64,000 nt of DNA from Cyclobacteriaceae bacterium (GTDB taxonomy: Bacteria; Bacteroidota; Bacteroidia; Cytophagales; Cyclobacteriaceae): contig JAHBUC010000001.1 of assembly GCA_019638275.1 (NCBI GenBank), forward strand, positions 1-64,000. The letters are read 5' to 3'. The notes under the pieces were generated by a model, which saw nothing but the letters and a program-made list of their open reading frames with translations, searched no databases and was not told the origin of the DNA. Position numbers and translations under genes: made by a program. Position 1 is the first letter of the stretch, and the number at the start of each line of letters is the position of its first letter. Below are positions 17,891 through 26,685 of this stretch, in pieces.

Positions 17891-19846
17891 ATGTTATTGA
17901 GAAGTGTTGCAACAGTTCTTTCAATTTTTATTTTACTGCCCGCAATGGCGCAAAAGAAAAATAAATCAGCCAAACCGTTGGATTTATTTTCGGTAAACAA
18001 TCGGGCCGTTCCGGTGCAGGAGTTTATCTACCTCTACAATAAAAATCATCAGAACCAGTCGGAATATTATTCGCGCGCCAAGGTTGATGAATACCTGGAT
18101 TTGTTCGTGAATTTTAAACTTAAAGTGGAGGAAGCACGAACACGCGGTTACGATACCACAAAAACTTTTCTGAAAGAGTTTACTTCATACAAGGAGGAGT
18201 TACGCAGGCCTTATCTGCCGGAAGGTAAAATGCTGGATAGTTTGGTACTCATGACCTACAACCGGCTAAAGGAAGAAGTAAAGGCCTCGCATATTCTAAT
18301 CAATGTAGGGCCGGTTGCTTCACCTGAAGATACATTGAAAGCATTTAATCGCGCTAAAGAAATTAAAGACCGCATTGCGAAAGGAGAAGATTTCGGAACG
18401 CTGGCGGCCAACCTTTCGGAAGATCCTTCGGCACGAACCAACAAAGGCAGCCTGGGTTATTTCACGGCCATGCAAATGGTGTATCCGTTTGAATCAGCGG
18501 CCTACTCGGGCAAGCCGGGAGATGTGGTTGGGCCGGTGCGTACCCGTTTCGGGTATCATCTTGTAAAGGTTGAAGATCGCAAGCCGGCACGTGGAGAGGT
18601 GGAGGTGTCACACATTATGATTCGTACCGGTGGCGATCGGGATGAAAACGCATCGCGTAACCTGGTTTTTGAAATTTACGATCAGGTGAAAGGTGGCATT
18701 TCCTGGGAAGAATTGTGCAATCAATATTCTGAAGACGGTAATTCAAAAAACAATGGTGGTCGTTTGCGTCCGTTCGGAGTGGGCGCTATGGCCGCAGCAC
18801 CAGAGTTTGATGCCGTAGCATTTTCATTACAAACTCCCGGAGAGATTTCCGATCCGTTTAAAACTGCTTTTGGTTGGCACATTGTTCGGCTGGAACGAAA
18901 AATTCCATTGCCTTCATTTGAAGAATTATCCATTTCATTAAAAGCCCGTGTACAACGCGATGAACGTGTTCAGGTTTCGCGAAAGGCATTGATGGAACGG
19001 CTGAAAAAGGAATTGACATTCAAAGAGAATGCCGATGTGAAAGCAAAAGTATTTGTCCGGGCGGACACATCACTTACAAAGGGGAATTGGAGTACGCGCA
19101 CATGGCCCGGCAACGAAACGTTATTTACGCTTAAATCTGGACCGGTACAAGCAAAGCGCTTTGTTGATTATGTGATCGGACAACAGCAAGCCACACAAGT
19201 TTCACCACAGCAATACGTGGAGCAATTGTATGGAATCTTTGTTGAGTCAGTAATTAATCAGGCTTATGAAGAGCAATTGGTTCGGTCTAATCCGGATTAT
19301 GAATTTCTGTTACGGGAATACTATGAAGGTATTTTGCTGTTCGACATCATGGAAAAGGAAGTGTGGAATAAGGCCAGCGAAGATTCAGTCGGTCAGAGTA
19401 ACTATTTTGAAGAACATGCAGGCAAATACGTAGCCGAAGAACGCGTATCAGCCGACCTGTTTTCAGCAACGTCTATGGAGGCTTTGGAGCTGATTAAAAA
19501 GGCCCTCAACCTGGCAGACTCAGCTGCTGTTGACGAGTTGATAAAATCCAGAAAGGTCAGAAGGGAAACCGGAGTTTTTCAGAAGGATGACCGGCCCGTA
19601 CTGGGTAAAATCTCCTGGACGGAGGGCCTGCACACGTCAGAAAACAATGGAATGTATTACCTTGTGCGGATTTTGAAACGCGTACCTCCGGGACCCATGA
19701 CTTTTGAGGAGGCCCGGGCTTCGGTTATTGCCGATTATCAGGCCTACCTGGAGAAAAAGTGGATCAACGACCTTAAAAAGAAGTACTCGGTTAAGATAAA
19801 TGAGAAAGGGAAACAACATATTTATAAGCAGTTGGTTCGGCCTTAG
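17891..19846 (+). CDS. Periplasmic peptidylprolyl isomerase with two parvulin domains
   Basis: I place the start at ATG 17891 (651 residues) because it gives a clean signal peptide (hydrophobic residues 4-16, ending AMAQ); a longer reading from 17828 would overlap the kinase gene and spoil the leader. Two consecutive parvulin domains follow: about residues 115-215 (KASHILINVG ... FGYHLVKVED) and 220-330 (VSHIMIRTGG ... FGWHIVRLER). The remaining C-terminal half (about 330-651) is helix-rich and resembles no catalytic domain I know. Predicted to fold or escort outer-membrane proteins. First of three related genes; its end overlaps the next start by 47 bases. Confidence 0.9.
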   Translation: MLLRSVATVLSIFILLPAMAQKKNKSAKPLDLFSVNNRAVPVQEFIYLYNKNHQNQSEYYSRAKVDEYLDLFVNFKLKVEEARTRGYDTTKTFLKEFTSYKEELRRPYLPEGKMLDSLVLMTYNRLKEEVKASHILINVGPVASPEDTLKAFNRAKEIKDRIAKGEDFGTLAANLSEDPSARTNKGSLGYFTAMQMVYPFESAAYSGKPGDVVGPVRTRFGYHLVKVEDRKPARGEVEVSHIMIRTGGDRDENASRNLVFEIYDQVKGGISWEELCNQYSEDGNSKNNGGRLRPFGVGAMAAAPEFDAVAFSLQTPGEISDPFKTAFGWHIVRLERKIPLPSFEELSISLKARVQRDERVQVSRKALMERLKKELTFKENADVKAKVFVRADTSLTKGNWSTRTWPGNETLFTLKSGPVQAKRFVDYVIGQQQATQVSPQQYVEQLYGIFVESVINQAYEEQLVRSNPDYEFLLREYYEGILLFDIMEKEVWNKASEDSVGQSNYFEEHAGKYVAEERVSADLFSATSMEALELIKKALNLADSAAVDELIKSRKVRRETGVFQKDDRPVLGKISWTEGLHTSENNGMYYLVRILKRVPPGPMTFEEARASVIADYQAYLEKKWINDLKKKYSVKINEKGKQHIYKQLVRP

Positions 19847-20699
19847 TGTAGTGTGCATGCTGCTGCTGGCCGGGTGCGATCTGATTCAATTCAAGAAGGA
19901 AACCACCACCCAGGATCCGCAACGAGTACCTGTTGCGCGGGTAAACAGGGCGTTTTTGTATAAGGATGAACTTTCAGGTATCGTGCCGGTTGGAGCCACA
20001 AAAGAAGACAGTACGGTGCGTATGGAGGCTTACATTAATAGCTGGATACGCAAACAACTGCTGCTACAGGAAGCCGCCCGAAAAATTGATATCAATGAGG
20101 CTGAAGTTGAGCGAAAAATTCTGGACTATCGGTATAGTTTGATCGCCTATGAATACCAGGCGTTTTACATCAAGCAGAACATGGATACGGCCATCACGGC
20201 TGGTGAGATTGAGCAATACTATAAGGATAACCTGGACAACTTTATACTCAAGCAAAACATCGTAAGGGCAACGTTTATAAAAGTGCCCAAAACAGCGCCA
20301 CGTACAAATAAGATCAAAGACCTTATTTTTTCAACAAAGGATAAGGACAAAGACGAGTTGAAATCGTATTGCCTCAGTTTTTCTACAGCCTACCATTTGG
20401 TTGACTCCACATGGATGGTGTTTGACGAACTGGTAAAAACCTCGCCACTGGTTGAAATACCAAACAAAATTCAGTTTTTAAAAGCTAACCCATACTACGA
20501 AACTTCTGATGATGCCTATCTTTATTTTCTGCGGGTAAAAGAATATCGCATTTCAGACAATATTTCTCCGTTAGAGTTCGTACGGGATGATATACGCACC
20601 ATCATTTTGAATAAGCGAAAAGTTGCGCTGGCAAAACGATTGGAAGATGAAATTTTTAATACCGCAGTTCGTGAAAAGGGGTTTGAAATTATTAAGTAG
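19800..20699 (+). CDS. SurA/PrsA-like lipoprotein (parvulin fold not obvious)
   Basis: 299-residue lipoprotein: signal peptide with lipobox LLAGC (Cys25). After it, VPVARVNRAFLYKDEL resembles the start of SurA/PpiD N-terminal chaperone domains, and the helical region with WIRKQLLLQEAARKIDINEAEVERKI matches their pattern. No complete parvulin catalytic domain can be read, so a chaperone-only role is likely. The start ATG lies inside the previous gene (47-base overlap), indicating tight coupling; the next gene starts 8 bases after its stop. Function is inferred from neighbours and partial resemblance. Confidence 0.75.
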   Translation: MRKGNNIFISSWFGLSVVCMLLLAGCDLIQFKKETTTQDPQRVPVARVNRAFLYKDELSGIVPVGATKEDSTVRMEAYINSWIRKQLLLQEAARKIDINEAEVERKILDYRYSLIAYEYQAFYIKQNMDTAITAGEIEQYYKDNLDNFILKQNIVRATFIKVPKTAPRTNKIKDLIFSTKDKDKDELKSYCLSFSTAYHLVDSTWMVFDELVKTSPLVEIPNKIQFLKANPYYETSDDAYLYFLRVKEYRISDNISPLEFVRDDIRTIILNKRKVALAKRLEDEIFNTAVREKGFEIIK

Positions 20700-20706
20700 A
20701 GTAAAC

Positions 20707-22056
20707 GTGAAACGAAAATTATTACATTCGGTTATTGGGTTGGCAATGGTACTCATCAGCATGCCACTGTTGGCACAGGATGAAGAGACTGGTTTTGTTG
20801 TAGACAAAATCATAGCCAAGGTTGATAACTACATTCTGTTGAAATCAGAATTGGACAAAGCTTTTCTGGAATATGTTTCCAATGGTGGAAATTCTTCACC
20901 GGAAGTGCGCTGCCAGTTTTTGGCCATGTTGCTGCGTAACAAACTGATGATGGCCAAGGCGGAAATTGATTCTATTGTAGTTTCCGATTCAGAAGTGGAT
21001 GCCAACACAAAGCGCAGAATGGAAATGATTTTGGCGCAGTATGGCGGTTCACCGGTTGACCTGGAAAATAAATTTGGTAAAACACTGGAGCAGATTCAGG
21101 TTGAATTGCGCGATCAGATACGCGAGCAAATGGTGGTGAATGAAATGCAACGCCACATCACAAAAGATATAGCGGTAACACCCAATGAAGTAAGACGTTT
21201 TTTTAACCGCATTCCGAAGGACAGCTTGCCTTACTTTTCGGCTGAAGCAGAGGTGGCTCAGATAGTAAAGGTTGCTGCAATCAGCGAAAGCCAAAAGGAA
21301 ATTACAAAGCGTGAGTTATTGGCCATCAGAGATCGTATACTGGGCGGAGAAAGCTTCAATGAGTTGGCAAAGAAATATTCAGCAGACCCGAGTGTAACCT
21401 CCAATAATGGAGAAATGGGATTTGTTGGACGCGGTATGATGGTGCCTGAGTACGAAGCAGCCGCCTTCAAAATGAAACCCGGTGAAATTTCCATGCCCGT
21501 TGAAACAGCTTTTGGCTTTCACATTCTTCAATTGATTGAACGAAGGGGTAACGAGTACAACACCCGTCATATACTCATGGCGCCAACGCCATCTCCTGAA
21601 GATTTGGAGAGAGCCAAGCTTTACCTGGATAGTATCCGCACATTGATCGTGAAGGAAGAACTAACGTTTCAGAAAGCAGCAAAGGAATACTCGGATGATG
21701 TAGAAACAAAAGGTAACGGTGGTTTCTTTGTTGATGAAGATGGCGGAACCCGCATTGCTGTTGACGAACTTGATCCGGTAGTATTTTTCGCAATTGATTC
21801 GATGAAAGTGGGCACCATTTCTCAGCCCCTCGTATATCGTACCGACCTCGGAAAAGAAGCCGTTCGGATATTGTTTTATAAGTCCAGAACACCGCCTCAT
21901 ATGGCTTCGTTGAAAGATGACTGGCAGCGCATCCAGAATGCTACCCTGAATCAAAAACAGAACCGGGCACTTGAAAAGTGGTTTGACAAGGCCCGCCAGG
22001 ATGTATTCATCAGCATTGATCCGGCTTACAATTATTGTGGTATATTGGATGAGTGA
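20707..22056 (+). CDS. SurA-like periplasmic peptidylprolyl isomerase
   Basis: I choose the GTG at 20707 (449 residues) because it follows the previous stop by 8 bases and gives a proper signal peptide (VKRKLLHSVIGLAMVLIS, ending LLAQ); an earlier in-frame ATG at 20623 would lie in the previous gene. The N-terminal chaperone domain opens with VDKIIAKVDNYILLKSEL, the typical SurA opening, followed by two parvulin-like domains (about 185-285 and 290-400; ARRGMM-like GEMGFVGRGMMVPEYEAAAF in the first, NTRHILM starting the second). Predicted outer-membrane-protein chaperone. Last gene of the foldase trio. Confidence 0.9.
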   Translation: MKRKLLHSVIGLAMVLISMPLLAQDEETGFVVDKIIAKVDNYILLKSELDKAFLEYVSNGGNSSPEVRCQFLAMLLRNKLMMAKAEIDSIVVSDSEVDANTKRRMEMILAQYGGSPVDLENKFGKTLEQIQVELRDQIREQMVVNEMQRHITKDIAVTPNEVRRFFNRIPKDSLPYFSAEAEVAQIVKVAAISESQKEITKRELLAIRDRILGGESFNELAKKYSADPSVTSNNGEMGFVGRGMMVPEYEAAAFKMKPGEISMPVETAFGFHILQLIERRGNEYNTRHILMAPTPSPEDLERAKLYLDSIRTLIVKEELTFQKAAKEYSDDVETKGNGGFFVDEDGGTRIAVDELDPVVFFAIDSMKVGTISQPLVYRTDLGKEAVRILFYKSRTPPHMASLKDDWQRIQNATLNQKQNRALEKWFDKARQDVFISIDPAYNYCGILDE

Positions 22057-22100
22057 CGTTCGCTCATGTAAAAAACAGCGCTTTGCCCATGCGGGAACGT

Positions 22101-22108
22101 TACATTTG
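22101..22108 (+). promoter_or_regulatory. Probable -7 element for the MoxR gene
   Basis: TACATTTG fits TAnnTTTG and lies 57 bases before the MoxR ATG; no TTG at the ideal 19-20 base distance upstream, so the match is partial. Confidence 0.4.
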
Positions 22109-22164
22109 GAGTAAGGCTATTAACCTCGTAGCTTATTGTTGAACTGTTGAATTTGAATGAACGT

Positions 22165-23133
22165 ATGAGCCGATTTTCTTCTGATGTTGAAGCAGCCGAT
22201 GCGCTGGCGCAAACCTATAAGAATCTTTCAAAAGAAATTTCCAAAGTAATCATTGGGCAAGATGAAGTGGTACGCTTTGTACTCACCGGCATTTTTTGCC
22301 AAGGTCATTCATTGTTGGTAGGCGTACCCGGCCTGGCAAAAACCTTGTTGGTGCATACCATCGCCACCGCCCTCGACCTGCAGTTTAAACGCATCCAGTT
22401 CACCCCCGATTTAATGCCTTCGGATATTGTCGGTGCTGAAACCATGGACAAGGAGCGCAACTTCAAATTTGTAAAGGGCCCCGTGTTCGCCAACATTGTA
22501 CTGGCCGATGAGATAAACCGTACACCGCCAAAAACACAAGCAGCGCTACTGGAGTCGATGCAGGAGTATGCTGTTACCATTGGCGGGCAGCGCTATGAAC
22601 TGCCTCGCCCGTTTTTTGTATTGGCTACACAAAACCCGATTGAGCAGGAGGGAACCTATCCGTTACCCGAAGCCCAACTCGACCGCTTCATGTTTGATAT
22701 TCAACTCACCTATCCTTCGTTTGCGGATGAAGTGGAGGTGGTGAAAAGTACCACCACAGATGAACCGCGTACGGTAAACAAAATTCTTTCCGCTGAAGAT
22801 ATTATGGAATATCAGCACCTGGTGCGAAGGGTGCCGGTGCCTGATAACGTGATTGAATATGCTGTTCGGTTAGCCAACAAAACCCGCCCGAACACAGCGG
22901 GCGCATCGCCCATGGCAAACGAGTACCTGGAGTGGGGCGCAGGTCCGCGTGCTTCCCAATTTTTAATTTTAGGTGCAAAGTGCAATGCGTTACTCAACGG
23001 AAAATACTCACCTGATATTGAGGATGTGCGTGCGATAGCCAAGCCCGTATTGCGTCACCGTATTGTACGTAATTTCAAAGCCGAGGCAGAAGGCATTACC
23101 ATTGATGCGCTGATTGAGAAGTTGATGGATTAA
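22165..23133 (+). CDS. MoxR family AAA+ ATPase
   Basis: 322 residues from ATG 22165; a TTG at 22147 would add six residues and cannot be excluded. AAA+ chaperone-like ATPase with Walker A GVPGLAKT (residues 53-60), Walker B VLADEINRTPPKTQAALLE and the sensor stretch ATQNPIEQEGTYPLPEAQLDRF, all typical of MoxR/RavA relatives that act with von Willebrand or DUF58 proteins. The expected DUF58/BatA partners do not follow; the next gene is convergent, and the two stop codons overlap in the sequence TTAA (23130-23133). Confidence 0.92.
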   Translation: MSRFSSDVEAADALAQTYKNLSKEISKVIIGQDEVVRFVLTGIFCQGHSLLVGVPGLAKTLLVHTIATALDLQFKRIQFTPDLMPSDIVGAETMDKERNFKFVKGPVFANIVLADEINRTPPKTQAALLESMQEYAVTIGGQRYELPRPFFVLATQNPIEQEGTYPLPEAQLDRFMFDIQLTYPSFADEVEVVKSTTTDEPRTVNKILSAEDIMEYQHLVRRVPVPDNVIEYAVRLANKTRPNTAGASPMANEYLEWGAGPRASQFLILGAKCNALLNGKYSPDIEDVRAIAKPVLRHRIVRNFKAEAEGITIDALIEKLMD

Positions 23134-23615
23134 TTCAACACTTCATCCGTGATCGTCAGCATGGTTCCATTTAAGAAGGTTTGATATTGACGTAAAGGGC
23201 GCCAGGCAACACCGCCTGTAGGGTTTCCTTCCCAGCTAAACGTTGAGCCACAGCAGGAGTCCTGCATGAAAAGCGTGGACACATGAACATCAACGGTAGC
23301 ACAGGCATCGTTGGGTTGATAGGAGCAATTGCGCTCGAATGCGCGGTACGTGGTTGTGTTTACTTTGTATAAAATTATTCCCCTTACTCCTGCACTTCCA
23401 CCAATGTACACATAGCCTAGCGTGTTCAGGTTGTTGTATTCAGGGTTTGATACGTTGATGACAATATCCTGAAAGACGGCTTCAGGAATGGGGCTGTCGA
23501 ACAGTTCGTTGGAGCAGGATAAAAGAAAGGCAAATACGATGTAGCCTAGTAAACCGAATTTCAGATTGCTTGCTCGCAATGTAGAGCCTGAGAAATTATT
23601 TTTTCGAGTAATCAT
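23130..23615 (-). CDS. Lipoprotein with Rieske-like domain lacking the cluster ligands
   Basis: Small lipoprotein of about 161 residues: I start at ATG 23615 because it gives a signal peptide with lipobox LLSC; this overlaps the end of the upstream dehydrogenase gene by 20 bases. The C-terminal half reads like a Rieske domain in outline: ERNCSYQPNDACATV in place of CxHxxC and DSCCGSTFSWEGNPTGG followed by RPLRQY in place of CPCHGSxF...G...PL. The ligand positions are changed (His to Tyr in the first box; Cys to Asp and His to Cys in the second), so a [2Fe-2S] cluster is unlikely. Extra cysteines might form disulfides. Function unknown. Confidence 0.7.
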   Translation of the reverse strand: MITRKNNFSGSTLRASNLKFGLLGYIVFAFLLSCSNELFDSPIPEAVFQDIVINVSNPEYNNLNTLGYVYIGGSAGVRGIILYKVNTTTYRAFERNCSYQPNDACATVDVHVSTLFMQDSCCGSTFSWEGNPTGGVAWRPLRQYQTFLNGTMLTITDEVLN

Positions 23616-24459
23616 AAAACCCCTTCCCGCTTTTCCTTCCATGGTGGCCGGCATCAACTTTTTGTTGTTGGATCAAACTCGGTCTGAACTTGCCATCCTG
23701 GTGAAAGGCATGATAAATTGAGGTGGTTACGGAAAAGTTGGTATCCACACCAATTAAATCCATCAACTCAAATGGTCCCATCTTAAAGCCCGATGTTTTC
23801 ATCAATGCATCAATAGTTAGAATGTCGGTTACGTTTTCTTCCAACAGTTTCAACGCCTCTACATAGTAATGCCGCGCCACACGGTTAACGATGAAACCTG
23901 GAGAATCTTTTGCCAGTACGCCAGTTTTTCCAAGTTTTTCGCAAAGGACTTTTAAGGTATCAATGGTTTCAGCATTGGTATTTACGCCTGAAATAATTTC
24001 CACCAATTTCATGATGGGTGCGGGATTGAAAAAATGCAAACCCGCAAAGCGCTGCGGATGCTTTAGTGCTGATGCAATTTGAGTTACCGGAATGGAGGAG
24101 GTGTTGGTGGTGAGAATGCACGATTCTGAATTGATCGCTTCCAGCCGGGTAAAGAGTTCCTTTTTGATGTCCAGCTTTTCTAATGCAGCTTCAATTATGA
24201 GGTCGGCCTTCAGTTGGTTTACATCCGACTGAAATTGAATACGCGACAATACTTGATCTGATTCATCTGCTTTCAGCTTCCCTTTTTCTACAGCAACCTG
24301 TAGCGATTTTTGAATCAAATTTTTTGCTTGGCCAAGCTGCGTTTCAGCAACATCATACAGCACCACCTGGTAACCGGCAGTGGTGCACACCTGTGCAATG
24401 CCCTGTCCCATAGTGCCTGCACCTGCAATGCCAATCGTTTTGATGTTCTCTAATTTCAT
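23596..24459 (-). CDS. hbd: 3-hydroxybutyryl-CoA / 3-hydroxyacyl-CoA dehydrogenase
   Basis: NAD-dependent oxidation of (S)-3-hydroxyacyl-CoA to the 3-oxoacyl-CoA in fatty-acid or butanoate metabolism. 287 residues from ATG 24459, the usual length for the stand-alone enzyme. The Rossmann motif GIAGAGTMGQGIAQ is at the N-terminus; the catalytic His lies in FAGLHFFNPAPIMKLVEI, followed by KDSPGFIVNRVARHYYVEAL and a C-terminal helical dimer domain (MKMGPFELMD-like GFKMGPFELMDLIGVD). Which chain length it prefers cannot be told. A repeat rich in GCCTACTG lies just upstream. Confidence 0.93.
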   Translation of the reverse strand: MKLENIKTIGIAGAGTMGQGIAQVCTTAGYQVVLYDVAETQLGQAKNLIQKSLQVAVEKGKLKADESDQVLSRIQFQSDVNQLKADLIIEAALEKLDIKKELFTRLEAINSESCILTTNTSSIPVTQIASALKHPQRFAGLHFFNPAPIMKLVEIISGVNTNAETIDTLKVLCEKLGKTGVLAKDSPGFIVNRVARHYYVEALKLLEENVTDILTIDALMKTSGFKMGPFELMDLIGVDTNFSVTTSIYHAFHQDGKFRPSLIQQQKVDAGHHGRKSGKGFYDYSKK

Positions 24460-24477
24460 AGAATGTACTTGAAAATA

Positions 24478-24510
24478 GTAGGCACTGCCCATTGCCTACT
24501 GCTTACTTTA
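24478..24510. repeat. GCCTACTG-type repeat, copy 1
   Basis: AGTAGGCACTGCCCATTGCC followed by TACTGCTTACTTT lies between the hbd start and the pheS stop. It shares the TTGCC(T/C)ACTGC unit with 31886-31963 and 56232-56290. Confidence 0.6.
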
Positions 24511-24514
24511 CTTA

Positions 24515-25534
24515 TCAAATCACGGAATGAAACTGTTTCAAAAACCGGATATCATTCTCGGAATATAATCGTAAGTCATTTACCTGGTAACGCAACATGG
24601 TAACGCGTTCAATGCCCATTCCAAATGCAAAACCGGTAAATTCCTCCGGATCAATACCACAATTGCGTAACACATTCGGGTGCACCATGCCCGAGCCAGC
24701 AATTTCAACCCAGCCCGTATGTTTGCACACGTTGCAACCTGAACCTTTACAAATCAGACATGAAATATCAATCTCCGCACTCGGTTCAGTAAACGGAAAG
24801 AACGAAGGGCGAAAACGAATCTTGATATCCTTGCCATACATTTCTTTAGCAAAGTGATACAGGGTTTGCTTCAGATCGGCAAAGCCAACATTGCGATCAA
24901 CATAAAGTCCTTCTACCTGGTGAAAGAAACAATGTGCCCGCGCAGAAATCGCTTCATTGCGATACACCCTACCGGGCATAATGGCGCGCAGCGGTGGCTT
25001 CTGATCGGTCATTAACCTGATTTGTACATTGGATGTGTGCGTGCGTAGCAATACATCCGGGTTTTTGCCAATGAAGAACGTATCCTGCATTTCGCGTGCC
25101 GGGTGGTTTTCCGGAAAATTTAACGCTGAGAAGTTGTGCCAATCAGTTTCAATTTCAGGTCCATCGGCAACATTGAAACCTAATCGTTCAAATATTTCAA
25201 TGATGCGGTTTCGTGTCAGTGTAAGCGGATGTTGGTTACCTACTTTGTTGGGTACCGGGGGAAGCGTGAGGTCAAGGTCGTAATTTGCGGATGTTGAACT
25301 TTCCAGGACTTCCGTCATGGCCTGAAGTTTTTGCTCGGCAGCCTGTTTTAGTTCGTTCAGCGTTTTACCCACCTTTTTCTTTTCTTCAGGGGGCATTTTT
25401 TTCATCTCTTCAAAGAGCTCGGGTATCAATCCCTTTTTGCTGATGTACTTCAACCGGAATTGCTCCACACCGGCCTTATCTCCGGCCGACCAGGCTTCCA
25501 CTTCCTTGCGTAACGTATGAATGCGTTCTTCCAT
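24515..25534 (-). CDS. pheS: Phenylalanyl-tRNA synthetase alpha subunit
   Basis: Catalytic subunit of the alpha2-beta2 class II enzyme that charges tRNA-Phe. 339 residues, normal length: an N-terminal coiled coil (1-90) that contacts tRNA, then the class II core with HPLTLTRNRIIEIFERLGF, the FHQVEGLYVD motif, FRPSFFPFTEPSAEID (motif 2 region), GSGMVHPNVL and motif 3 FAFGMGIERVTMLRY. A four-Cys insert (CLICKGSGCNVC) is common in this group. The pheT gene is not adjacent, as in many Bacteroidota. Confidence 0.97.
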   Translation of the reverse strand: MEERIHTLRKEVEAWSAGDKAGVEQFRLKYISKKGLIPELFEEMKKMPPEEKKKVGKTLNELKQAAEQKLQAMTEVLESSTSANYDLDLTLPPVPNKVGNQHPLTLTRNRIIEIFERLGFNVADGPEIETDWHNFSALNFPENHPAREMQDTFFIGKNPDVLLRTHTSNVQIRLMTDQKPPLRAIMPGRVYRNEAISARAHCFFHQVEGLYVDRNVGFADLKQTLYHFAKEMYGKDIKIRFRPSFFPFTEPSAEIDISCLICKGSGCNVCKHTGWVEIAGSGMVHPNVLRNCGIDPEEFTGFAFGMGIERVTMLRYQVNDLRLYSENDIRFLKQFHSVI

Positions 25535-25549
25535 AACTTCTTAAAGGTT

Positions 25550-25557
25550 CAAAAATA
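25550..25557 (-). promoter_or_regulatory. Probable pheS -7 element
   Basis: On the reverse strand TATTTTTG lies 16 bases before the pheS ATG, predicting a very short leader (about 9 bases). No good -33 TTG was seen. Confidence 0.4.
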
Positions 25558-25562
25558 CAACT

Positions 25563-26633
25563 TTACACCTGAACCCCATTCTCATCTTTATTCAGGCGAA
25601 TGATCATTAACCGATCAAGAATTACACTCAGCAAAACGGAAAAACCAATCACACCCAGCAGCATGTAGTTTCCATCCAACTTACGCAGCACAACAGCCAA
25701 TGTAATATAGGTAAGCTGAACTATGCCCAGCAAGATAGTAGTTTTGCTATGCGTTAATCCGAGTCGCATAATGCTGTGGTGAATGTGACTCTTATCCGGG
25801 GTAAAGGGTGATTGTCCTCGGCTAATGCGAAGAATGAAAATCCGCATGGTATCCACCAACGGAATAATGATGAAGCACACCGCGGTTGCCACTGTTCCAG
25901 AAAAGCGATAGGGATGATCGGCTGGAAGATTAAAGTTGGTGTTGATAAAATAAATGGCCATGATGGAGAGCATCATGCCCGCTACCAGCGCACCGGTATC
26001 GCCCATAAAAATTTTTGAGGGCTCCCAGTTGAAAATCAGAAATGCAACTATGGAGCCTACCATGCAGAAGGCAAGTATAGCAAACACGGTATCGTCAATA
26101 AGCAGGAACCAGATGCCGAAGGCAAGGAGCGAAATGCTTGCCATGGTTCCGGCCAGTCCGTCCAGTCCGTCAATAAGGTTGAATGAGTTGGTAATGACAA
26201 TGATGGTAAAAACCGTAACGAGGTAGCTTAAGGCAAGCGGAATTTCGTAAATACCGAAGAGCCCATACATTGATTTCAGGCGCAAGTCAAATAACAAGAC
26301 AAGAATGGTTGCCGCCACTACCTGTCCCATCAGTTTCATGCTGGGCCTAAGAGGCACCAGGTCATCACGAACGCCAATAAAAAAAACCATGAACAAGGCG
26401 ATGAGAATCATACGAATGTCTCGCCAATGCGAAATGTCAATCCAGATTAACGAAGCCACAAAAAAGCCAATGAAGATGGCGATGCCGCCCATGGATGGCG
26501 TTACCTTCTTGTGGATTTTTCTGCGACCGGGTATGTCCACCAGGTTCTTTTCCAAAGAGTATTTAATAATCACCGGGATGATCAGAAAAGAGATCACAAA
26601 AGAGGTTACCGCGCTGGCGAGAGGATTGATCAT
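25563..26633 (-). CDS. WecA/MraY-like undecaprenyl-phosphate glycosyl-1-phosphate transferase
   Basis: Polytopic membrane protein of 356 residues with about ten helices, of the PNPT family that moves a sugar-1-phosphate from a UDP-sugar to undecaprenyl phosphate, starting a surface glycan. Family motifs: KVTPSMGGIAIF, the Mg-binding VRDDLVPLRPSMK, NSFNLIDGLDGLAG, FNWEPSKIFMGDTGAL and the cytoplasmic loop RGQSPFTPDKSHIHH. The HIHH loop is that of WecA/TagO-type enzymes rather than MraY. It ends the nucleotide-sugar operon, so it likely primes the glycan whose sugars the upstream genes make. Confidence 0.9.
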   Translation of the reverse strand: MINPLASAVTSFVISFLIIPVIIKYSLEKNLVDIPGRRKIHKKVTPSMGGIAIFIGFFVASLIWIDISHWRDIRMILIALFMVFFIGVRDDLVPLRPSMKLMGQVVAATILVLLFDLRLKSMYGLFGIYEIPLALSYLVTVFTIIVITNSFNLIDGLDGLAGTMASISLLAFGIWFLLIDDTVFAILAFCMVGSIVAFLIFNWEPSKIFMGDTGALVAGMMLSIMAIYFINTNFNLPADHPYRFSGTVATAVCFIIIPLVDTMRIFILRISRGQSPFTPDKSHIHHSIMRLGLTHSKTTILLGIVQLTYITLAVVLRKLDGNYMLLGVIGFSVLLSVILDRLMIIRLNKDENGVQV

Positions 26634-26685
26634 AATATCCCAGTGAGATGGGTAAAATTAAGGATAATAGGGTGTGACGGGTATG

